Source: Verrucomicrobiota bacterium
GTDB lineage: Bacteria > Verrucomicrobiota > Verrucomicrobiia > Limisphaerales > J093
DNA length: 59,423 nucleotides
Reading direction: 5' to 3'
NCBI GenBank assembly: GCA_022710935.1
Contig: JAKLFY010000040.1
Span: 1 to 59,423 of the forward strand
Every line of letters begins with the position of its first letter. Position 1 is the stretch's first letter. The notes beneath the pieces were generated by a model, which was not told the origin of the DNA, ran no database searches, and worked only from the letters and a program-made list of their open reading frames with translations. A program made the translations under genes and the position numbers. Positions 8,878 to 15,338 of this stretch are shown here, piece after piece.

Positions 8878-9247
8878 CCGTGACATAACCGAGAGTTTAC
8901 AGAGTTTCACCGGGTTGCACGTCTCGGACGTTTCGGACGCTACATTTTTACTCGGAGACACTCGCGCGGGGGGGGAGAGAACAGAGAAGGAAGACAGAGA
9001 AGCCAAAAACATGGAACGGTGTGGACATTTACCCGTCCGAAACGTCCGAGAACACAACCAAGCGCAACCCGCCGCGAGTCCGATCACCGACGCCGTGTTC
9101 TGGCATTTGCTGGCAACCTGGCCCGCCGCCCGAGAACACCCACGCTGGCGCGACCGGCCCGAACTCCGGCGGGAAGTGGCCCGGCTCGAACGCCGCCGCC
9201 GAGCATGGCGACCGGCGAGGTTCAGGTTTCCAAACGACAGCCAATGA
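8870..9247 (+). CDS. Small satellite protein of unknown function
   Basis: A 125-residue frame whose ATG overlaps the primase end by 8 bases. N-terminal part (MSDRDITESLQSFTGLHVSD) is polar; the C-terminal part is Arg-rich (RREVARLERRRRAWRPARFR). A run of eight G at 8968-8975 lies inside and could slip. No family is recognised. The main evidence that it is real is overlapping coupling on both sides. Confidence 0.5.
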   Translation: MSDRDITESLQSFTGLHVSDVSDATFLLGDTRAGGERTEKEDREAKNMERCGHLPVRNVREHNQAQPAASPITDAVFWHLLATWPAAREHPRWRDRPELRREVARLERRRRAWRPARFRFPNDSQ

Positions 9248-9453
9248 ACGCACGCCCACAACCCGACCGACCGCCGGACCGCCCAGGCGCCACCGACCCG
9301 AGGCCGCGAGGCATGGCGATCCGACCGACCCCGAGACTTTCACGCCGCCGCGCGTTTGCCGTGGCTGGGCTGCTGGTTCTCATGCGGGCGCTTCACGCCG
9401 GCTTGCGAGTATGCGCCCAAACCGTTGACACCCTGGAAGGCCGCCGCCTATGA
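9244..9453 (+). CDS. Small satellite protein with hydrophobic C-terminal segment
   Basis: 69 residues, ATGA overlap with the previous gene and again with the next. The first 35 residues are Pro/Arg-rich; residues 38-58 (AFAVAGLLVLMRALHAGLRV) are hydrophobic enough for one membrane segment. No family is recognised. It could be a translation-coupling artefact, but the unbroken ATGA chain argues for a gene. Confidence 0.4.
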   Translation: MNARPQPDRPPDRPGATDPRPRGMAIRPTPRLSRRRAFAVAGLLVLMRALHAGLRVCAQTVDTLEGRRL

Positions 9454-9713
9454 GACACCCGCGACAGCCCGAGCTTGACCTTGGCCCCGAGGCGCCGCCG
9501 CGGGAAATGGTAGTGGCTGGCCCCGACCTTGCCCGGACCATTGGCGAGCTTCGCGCCGCCGGGTATGAAGTTGCGGCAATGGACACCAAGGGCGCAACAT
9601 ACCGTCTGCACGTCCGGCGCGTGGCCCCCCCCCCCCTTGCCAAGAAAACTGTTACCCCCCCCCGCCCGGACGCGGTACGCGGAGGACCGTTCCTTTCTCG
9701 TGACACCCCCTGA
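9450..9713 (+). CDS. Small satellite protein with poly-C tracts (possible phase-variable frame)
   Basis: 87 residues as read. MRHPRQPELDLGPEAPPREM is followed by a compact alpha/beta stretch (VAGPDLARTIGELRAAGYEV, AAMDTKGATYRLHVRRV). A run of twelve C at 9625-9636 and one of nine C at 9655-9663 follow. As sequenced the frame stops at 9713. Losing one C moves reading to the frame that stops at 9757-9759, giving an ATGA overlap with the next gene, exactly like the other genes of this operon. So the intact product may be about 102 residues, with the present sequence either a slipped (off) state or a homopolymer sequencing error. No family is recognised. Confidence 0.5.
   Translation: MRHPRQPELDLGPEAPPREMVVAGPDLARTIGELRAAGYEVAAMDTKGATYRLHVRRVAPPPLAKKTVTPPRPDAVRGGPFLSRDTP
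9625..9663. repeat. Poly-C tracts C12 and C9
   Basis: Two homopolymer runs, 9625-9636 and 9655-9663, lie inside a small coupled ORF. Tracts of this length are classic slipped-strand mispairing sites and also common sequencing error sites. Confidence 0.9.
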
Positions 9714-9755
9714 AACCAAATTTCCGCTTTCGTTTCCGCTTTCCGCTTTTGTCCT

Positions 9756-10769
9756 ATGAGAAAACCCACAACGAAACTACTGGCCGAGAAATACAACACA
9801 ACGGCGCGGACGATCCGCAACTGGCGCCGTCAAGGCGCGCCACTAAGCGACGCGAAGGCAATGCAAACCTGGCTCGCCGGGCGCCGGTCCGCACCCCCCG
9901 CCATCGGTCCGACCAAAGCGCCGCCGAAACCACCCGCGCCACCGCAAAAGTCAACCAAAGCACCGCCGGCGCCGCCACCGCTGAAACCGAAGGCCGAGGT
10001 TGTCGGCAAGCTGGGCGCACCCGAGGCGCTGCGCCGCCTTGAAAAAGCCGAGGTTGCTGCCTTCGCAAATTTGGAGGCCGCCCTTGCAACTGGCAACGCG
10101 CTCCAAGTTCAAGCCGCAAGGCGCGGTTACTTGGAAACGACAGAGCAACTACGGAAGGCCGACTTGGCCATTACTGAAAGCCGCCGGACTTCGGGCGAAA
10201 CACTTTCACGCGCGGACGTGGAACACTTCGCCGAACGTGCGGGACGCGCCCTTGGCTTGCTGGGCTTCGAGCTTACCCAAGGTTTGGCCGGCGAGGTTGC
10301 CCGGCAGACCGAACCCGGCGCCATTATTCACTTGCTGCGAACCGCTTTCGACAACCGCTTGCGCCTCGCCCTGGCCGGCCCCGAGGACGTTGTTCCTTCG
10401 TGGCTTCGCCGGGCATTCACTAAGGGCGCCGCCCTTGGCCCCGGCGCCGAGGACTGGGTTGAAAGCTTCGCCACCCTGGCGCGCGCCTTCGTTGCAACGC
10501 ATGACGCGTCCGTTTTGGAAGCCGCCCGCCGGGCCGAACTCGAAAACGAAATGAACGCGAAGCTTTGGGCGGACGGTCTGGCCGCGTTACGGCGAGGCAA
10601 TCTTGACGAGCTGCCCGGCTTGGCCCTGGACAAGTGGAATGTAATGCGCGCGGACCTTGGCTTGCCACCGCGCCCCCGCGCCCCGACCGGCGCCGAGATA
10701 AAGCGCGCCCGAGAAATGCGCCTCGCCGGGACGCTGGCGCCCGACGCCGACGTTCCTTTGGACCCGTGA
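9756..10769 (+). CDS. HTH protein, possible terminase small subunit-like (TerS)
   Basis: 337 residues. The first 30 (TKLLAEKYNTTARTIRNWRR QGAPL) form a helix-turn-helix like those of phage DNA-packaging small subunits. Residues about 48-80 are a Pro/Lys linker (PPKPPAPPQKSTKAPPAPPP). The rest is helical, with YLETTEQLRKADLAITESRR and a long charged C-terminal part. In PICIs a TerS redirects packaging to satellite DNA. Position near the end of a satellite operon fits that role. This is inference; a replication or plasmid-partition DNA-binding protein is the alternative. The ATG overlaps the stop of the alternative frame of the preceding gene. Confidence 0.6.
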   Translation: MRKPTTKLLAEKYNTTARTIRNWRRQGAPLSDAKAMQTWLAGRRSAPPAIGPTKAPPKPPAPPQKSTKAPPAPPPLKPKAEVVGKLGAPEALRRLEKAEVAAFANLEAALATGNALQVQAARRGYLETTEQLRKADLAITESRRTSGETLSRADVEHFAERAGRALGLLGFELTQGLAGEVARQTEPGAIIHLLRTAFDNRLRLALAGPEDVVPSWLRRAFTKGAALGPGAEDWVESFATLARAFVATHDASVLEAARRAELENEMNAKLWADGLAALRRGNLDELPGLALDKWNVMRADLGLPPRPRAPTGAEIKRAREMRLAGTLAPDADVPLDP

Positions 10770-12000
10770 AATGGGCCGGTCCGTTCTATCGGCCCGACTC
10801 GCGAACGTGCGTTGTAGGGCAAGCCAGAGGCCTTCTTTTCCCGACCGGCCCGCCGAAACGGCGGTTTTCGACCGTCCGGCGCCAGAAACACCGCGCCGCG
10901 CCCGCGGACAAAACGCCGCACAAGGCCACCTAGACGCCCTGGCCCGCGCCCGTGGACGGTCCGCACCGCTGACACCCGGCCCGCCTCGAAGGGCGCACCC
11001 CGAGGCCCTGGCGCGCGCCCGTGGCCACCCTAGCAAGGTCAACGAGAGTATGGCCCGAGGTTGACGCCGAGGCCCGAGGCGCTGCCCGCCACCGCAACCG
11101 TTGGCCACCCGCCCGCCGGACGTGGCAACCGTTCGCGTCCCGGGGCGAAGAAACCGGCGGTCCGCCTCGAAACCGAAGGCCGCCGTGGCCCGGCGGACGC
11201 AACGCCCGACGCGAAGGCGCCGGCCCCCGAGACCGCCGCCGACGGAAGGAAGGCCCCGACCGTTGCCCGAGGCCCCGACTGGCCGGCGAGGCGATCCGCC
11301 CCGGCGATCACGCAAGACCGCGCGAGGCCCTGACCCCGAGACCCTCGCCCCGCCGGATGAAGGCCCGACCCCGAGGCCCCCGGCGATCATGGCCGGCGCG
11401 GCGCCACCCGTCCCGACGCCGAGGCCGGACGCCCGACCGGCCCCGAGAGGAAGGCGCCTTCCTGGCCCCAAGGCGATCCGCGCCCCGACCGGCAAGACCG
11501 GCCCCGAGACACCCCGAAGCGAGACCCGACCGGCGGGAAGGCGATCCGCCACAAGCCCCCGCCTTCGCGCCCAATTGACACGAGACGCACCGAAAGCCCC
11601 GCCGCCACCCTGGACACCCCGAGGCCGATCCGCCCCGCCGAGGCCCCGACCGCGAGGGCGACCCCCAGGCGGACCCGACGCCCCGGACCGGCGCCGCCCT
11701 GGCGCTTCGAGGCCCGGCCCGACCGCCGAGGCGATCACCCGAGGCCTTGGCCCGACCCCGAGGCCGCCGGCGATCATGGCCGGTTGGCGATCCGCCGCGA
11801 AGGCCGACCCTGGCCCGAGGCCCGACCGACGGGAAGGCGGTCCGCGACGGTAACGCCCGGCGCCCGTCGTTGTGACCCTGGCCAGCGAGGCGATCACCGG
11901 ACCGCGAGGCTGTGACTCCCGACCGGACGCCGGCGAAGTGGCAAAGACACCCTGGCTGGCGAGGCCCGCCGCTTCTCATTTTCACCCGGACTTGTGGCCA
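10770..12000. other. GC-rich repetitive tail of the satellite, no credible gene
   Basis: About 1.2 kb of extreme GC DNA built from short motifs such as CCCCGAGGCC, GAGGCGATCCGCC and GGCGATCATGGCCGG. A 33-base segment at 11364-11396 returns at 11751-11783 with one mismatch. Long open frames exist on both strands at once, but they encode only Pro/Arg/Gly low-complexity sequence, as expected when stop codons are rare. It could be a structured RNA, packaging or replication region, or decaying repeats. Confidence 0.6.
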
Positions 12001-12026
12001 AGGGCGGCGGATTTGCACCCTGAAAG

Positions 12027-12091
12027 ACTGGCCAAGAAGTGGCCAAGAAGCCCGACCGCCGCCGCGACAAGTGGCCAAGAAGTGGCCAAGA
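12027..12091. promoter_or_regulatory. Candidate integrase arm-type sites, right
   Basis: GTGGCCAAGAAGTGGCCAAG occurs at 12069-12091 as an exact match to 4190-4212, and as a close variant at 12027-12050. The pairs sit 40-100 bases inside the right attachment site, mirroring the left end. Confidence 0.6.
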
Positions 12092-12129
12092 CGCGCTTGG
12101 GATTGTCGGTCGGATTCTTCGTAACCCCT

Positions 12130-12216
<87 letters not shown>

Positions 12217-12762
12217 AGCCAATTTCTAACCACTTGCAACTTCGCATCGCCTTCGTCCCACTCGTGCAGCGCACACCTCTCCACGTCGCCCGCGTTCTGT
12301 GAACAGCACTCACGGTCTGCAACCGGCGGATTCCGGGATTCCGCGAAGTCCGAAGAGGGAACCAAACGTCTCCCCGGATGGCAAGTGGAAAACCTTCCCG
12401 TGCCCCCTGCCTTCTGATGTACATTCCGAGCGGGACTCTTTTGGGGCGCGTAAAGACCGGCGGCAGGATCCTCCGGCACAACCATTGAAACGCCGGAAGT
12501 TGAACCGCCTCTACAGCTACATTGGACGGCACAATTTTATTTCCTGCGCCCTGCGAGCTGCACAGCGGATGAACGAGCGGGCGATCCGCCGGCAGATCAA
12601 GCCGCACTGGAAGAAGCTCGAAGACGAAGTCGAGACGGCCTCGGCGAAGTTGTTGGACGGCCGAGGGCAGCCAAGGGCCAAACAAGTCAGCGAATTCGGG
12701 CCAGCTACGCCTGCGCCAGCGCGCTTGCGGTCAAGGCCCGAAGGGCTTATCGTCAATGCGTT
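12217..12762. other. Intergenic region right of the tRNA, no gene seen
   Basis: About 545 bases. Open frames of up to roughly 190 codons run through it but lack starts with ribosome sites and any recognisable motif. I see no repeats shared with the rest of the window. Confidence 0.45.
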
Positions 12763-12999
12763 ATGGAGCCGATCGTCAATCTTGAAGAGCGGCCCGGCAA
12801 AGTTGTCGGGCGGCGCGCGGCGTCGCCGGCGGATTATGACCGGCTGGTGCGCAACGCGGCGGCGCTGATGCCGCGGTTGCCGTTTCCCAAGGGCGTTGTC
12901 CGCTTTCGAACCCACGAGGAAGCCGACGCATGGACGAACGCTCACATTCTCCAGGCAGCTCTGAGGAAGGCCCGCGCACCCCAGGACGCGACGACCTGA
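12763..12999 (+). CDS. Small protein preceding a nucleotidyltransferase; probable antitoxin
   Basis: 78 residues: MEPIVNLEERPGKVVGRRAA, then a helical segment with PRLPFPKGVVRFRTHEEADA WTNAHILQAALRKA. It overlaps the following nucleotidyltransferase gene by 70 bases, which implies co-expression. Small upstream partners of such nucleotidyltransferases often act as antitoxins; that role is inferred from position. The family is not recognised. Confidence 0.6.
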   Translation: MEPIVNLEERPGKVVGRRAASPADYDRLVRNAAALMPRLPFPKGVVRFRTHEEADAWTNAHILQAALRKARAPQDATT

Positions 13000-13508
13000 C
13001 GCGTCTGTGCGCGGAGCTCAACCGCCTCGGCGCGCGTTATGTCGTGGTGGGCGGATTCGCCATCATCGAAGCTGGCTTTCCCCGGCTCACGCAGGATGTG
13101 GACCTGCTGGTGGACGTCTCGCCGGAGAACGAGGGCCGTGTCTTCGAGGCCTTGCGCAGCCTGCCTGACCGGGCGGTGGATCAACTCGATCCCGGCGACA
13201 TCGCGCGCTTCGCCGTCGTGCGGGTGGGCGATGAAATCCTCGTGGACCTGATGAAGAGCGCATGTGGAGTGGGCTACGCGGAGGCCATCAAGGATGCCGT
13301 CCATCGGTTGATCAACGGCGTCCGCATCCCATTCGCCTCGCCCCTCACGCTCTGGAAGATGAAACAGACCCCCCGGGAAAAGGACATCCCGGACCGCCTG
13401 TTCCTGCGGCAACTGCTGCTTGCCCAGGGCATCGAAGTCGAGGAGCCAGCCCCGCCCCCGCAACCGACAGGCTTGCGGGCCTGGCTCAAGCGGTGCTTTC
13501 GTGGCTGA
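12930..13508 (+). CDS. Nucleotidyltransferase (AbiEii/DUF6036-like), probable toxin
   Basis: 192 residues. Residues 22-60 show the minimal nucleotidyltransferase core: GARYVVVGGFAIIEAGFPRL followed by TQDVDLLVDVS, with the G-G and the D-x-D metal pair. Further on, FAVVRVGDEILVDLMKSACG supplies the third acidic strand and PLTLWKMKQTPREKDIPDR resembles the conserved Lys-rich end of DUF6036/AbiEii-type proteins. These enzymes transfer nucleotides to targets such as tRNA and often form toxin-antitoxin pairs. The ATG at 12930 lies within the preceding gene; a start nearer 12996 would remove the overlap but would need a rare codon. Confidence 0.75.
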   Translation: MDERSHSPGSSEEGPRTPGRDDLTRLCAELNRLGARYVVVGGFAIIEAGFPRLTQDVDLLVDVSPENEGRVFEALRSLPDRAVDQLDPGDIARFAVVRVGDEILVDLMKSACGVGYAEAIKDAVHRLINGVRIPFASPLTLWKMKQTPREKDIPDRLFLRQLLLAQGIEVEEPAPPPQPTGLRAWLKRCFRG

Positions 13509-13690
13509 TAGGGTCATTGCTGGCCACGACGAACCCGGCAACCAAGCGGGCATCGCCGCCCTCGGCGCCAGCGTTTACCTGACCAAACCCGTGGACGAGG
13601 CCCTGCTGCTCGAAGCGATCCTCCGGACCCTGAAGGGGTCGGTCCCGGAAAGCAGGAATAGCGTGAAGGGCTCGGGGAATGACGTCGGCC
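13503..13690 (+). pseudogene. Fragment of a response-regulator receiver domain
   Basis: In the frame of 13420-13776 the peptide reads AGHDEPGNQAGIAALGASVY then LTKPVDEALLLEAILRTLKG. This is the C-terminal third of a CheY-like receiver: the HD-PGN turn, the A-L-G-A helix end, and the invariant Lys-Pro of LTKPV. No phospho-acceptor half and no output domain are present. It abuts the nucleotidyltransferase stop codon, so it is a relic left by rearrangement. Confidence 0.65.
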
Positions 13691-13879
13691 TCGAAACTCG
13701 CCAGAGGTTCAGTGAACCGAGATTCGCGCAGAGGGGAACTCTCGGCGTGGCTGAGGTGCGCACTATCGACGATTGAGTTTCGTGGCCGGTCGTTTCGTCG
13801 GTTGATGGACAAGTTCGATGAACGGCGCCGTCTCTTATGGCATCGGGCAACGAACCGGAACCGCCCCGCTCACGCACCT

Positions 13880-14210
13880 TTGCCAGTTGGGTCACATCGC
13901 GGGAGGGCGGCGAACCGGCTTGCTCAAAATCCAGGTCGCGGGCAAGCGCCCGCCGTATGCCCCGTTCTTGCATCAGCACAAAGGAAATGCAGTCCGTTAG
14001 CGACCATCCCTTGTCTGGGCGTGCGCGATGGAACGCGAGCCCGGCTTCGAACCAGCGCTCACCCGCCCGCACCAATTCGTACGATGGGTCGCTCTGCGCC
14101 AATGCCACCATGGCGTGGGCCTTGGCCCGGTCAACAGGATGAGAAAAGACATTGACCATTTCCCAGAGGACGTACTCCGTGACCAGAAGCGGAGCAAAAT
14201 CGGGTCGCAT
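13880..14210 (-). pseudogene. Truncated PIN-domain (VapC-type) toxin
   Basis: The minus-strand peptide LVTEYVLWEMVNVFSHPVDR ... ERWFEAGLAFHRARPDKGWS LTDCISFVLMQERGIRRALA, then DLDFEQAG, is the C-terminal two thirds of a VapC-like PIN ribonuclease: the E-Y-V-L helix, the W-S-L-T-D-C-I-S-F metal-site Asp, and D-x-x-F-E-Q-A-G. The N-terminal strand with the first Asp (normally DTS) is missing. Exactly there the dispersed repeat GGGTCGCATCT...GGCAATTGG (14199-14292) begins, so the repeat has replaced the start of the gene. Confidence 0.72.
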
Positions 14211-14292
14211 CTCAACATGTGGCAATTGGCGTGGCGGCGCGGGCGTTGGCGGGTGTCGGCGGCGTTCGGGGGCAGCGGCCAGCTCGGCAAAC
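14199..14292. repeat. Dispersed repeat of the GGGTCGCATCT family
   Basis: The start CGGGTCGCATCTCAACATGT and the following GCGGCGCGGGCGTTGGCGGG closely match 46672-46762; the leading motif also occurs at 46486, 47653, 47995 and 50655. It interrupts a PIN toxin gene. Confidence 0.75.
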
Positions 14293-14360
14293 GAACGTGA
14301 ACAATGAGGCTGTTTCTGCTGGCAAAGCGAATCGCACACCGCAGGAATCTCAGGTTTCCC

Positions 14361-14558
14361 CTACCGAAATAAGCAGTGCTTTCTCCAGAGTGGGACTGAC
14401 AAAGAAGCGCGCTTCGAGACGCAGTCGGTTGGATGGCGGTCCAGTTCCGCGTGGACAGCCGGTGGGATCACCACTTCGCCAATCTGCTCGCGCAGCAATT
14501 CCAGTTGCCCGATGATCGCCAGATTGGAGAGCGGTGAGGTGTTACTGACCACCAGCAT
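14361..14558 (-). pseudogene. Truncated DUF3368-type toxin
   Basis: 65 codons: MLVVSNTSPLSNLAIIGQLE LLREQIGEVVIPPAVHAELD, the N-terminal third of a DUF3368 (PIN-like) toxin with its first acidic site. After residue 45 the sequence departs from the family and stops at 14361, whereas complete members have about 150 residues. It overlaps the end of the antitoxin gene by 17 bases in the usual antitoxin-toxin order. The pair is likely inactive. Confidence 0.7.
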
Positions 14559-14796
14559 AGCGGAGGTCAGCTTCGAGGTCGTCAATGGTGTATTGGCGCG
14601 GGATGCCGCGCTCGGCGAGTTCAACCCCCAAGGCATAGCGGTCCAATTTCGCCAGGCGCGCCGCATGCCCAAGGGAAAGCCAGCCGCTGGCGTAGTAGCG
14701 GCAGGCCAGCTCAATCTGCATGTGCCGCTCCCGTTCGCCGGGGCCCAAGGGCAGTCCGGCCAGCACCGTCTCGTCGAATTCCAACGTCACGCTCAT
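14542..14796 (-). CDS. UPF0175-family antitoxin
   Basis: 84 residues: MSVTLEFDETVLAGLPLGPG, then ELACRYYASGWLSLGHAARL AKLDRYALGVELAERGIPRQ YTIDDLEADLRYA. This matches the UPF0175 antitoxin pattern: an N-terminal strand, the A-x-x-Y-x-x-G-x-L-S-x-G-x-A helix, the R-x-I-P-x-x-Y turn and an acidic tail. It lies upstream of and overlaps a truncated DUF3368 toxin, its standard partner. With the toxin broken, this is an orphan antitoxin that may persist or counter homologues elsewhere. Confidence 0.82.
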   Translation of the reverse strand: MSVTLEFDETVLAGLPLGPGERERHMQIELACRYYASGWLSLGHAARLAKLDRYALGVELAERGIPRQYTIDDLEADLRYAGGQ

Positions 14797-15338
14797 GACC
14801 GATCTATGGCGCTTTTCTTAGCACACGTCAAGGGGCCGCCGCCGTTCGTCGTGCAGCGGCAACGAGCGGACTGGCGCACCAGTCCACGACGTCGCATCCG
14901 CCCCCAGACCAAGAACAGAAAGAGGAAGCAATTACAGTCAACAATGACTGATCGAACGGAACCAGAAGGGGGAGAAGGCAATGGGGTCAAGTCCATACCC
15001 TCGACCGCCATTGCGGTGCAGATCATGCGTGGAGCGCAGAACGTCATTGGCCAGTTCACCTGCATCAGCAGAGACAGCCGCGCGGTCTGGCCCGGTGCCG
15101 GATGATCTGCGGCACGCTGGTTCGACCGATATTGGGTCCGCACATGATCGTCCCGCGGACCGTCCCAAAGGGAAGGGGTACGCAACAAATACGTAATCGG
15201 GACGGTTGGGGGATTGTCGGGCATTTGGTAGAGATTGCCTATGGCAACGGGATTCCGATCGAGTCGGGGATGAAGACGATTTTGCAGGCTCGCCTCCGGA
15301 CGCCGCTTTGGGCATTATTGCGCGGTCGTATCGAGTTC
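14797..15338. other. Intergenic region with a repeat end
   Basis: No supported gene. At 14978-15000 the motif GGCAATGGGGTCAAGTCCAT belongs to the same repeat family as 46590, 48136 and 49663. The rest leads into the sensor kinase; the frame of that gene is open to 15102 but shows no protein-like features before the signal peptide. Confidence 0.5.

Noticed and set aside
10587-11897. 436-codon minus-strand frame and several plus-strand frames across the same DNA
   Set aside because: Peptides are Gly/Arg/Pro low complexity on both strands; the frames are open because stop codons are rare in this GC-rich repetitive block.
12299-12868. 189-codon plus-strand frame after the tRNA
   Set aside because: No recognisable motif; it runs into the supported small antitoxin-like gene in another frame.
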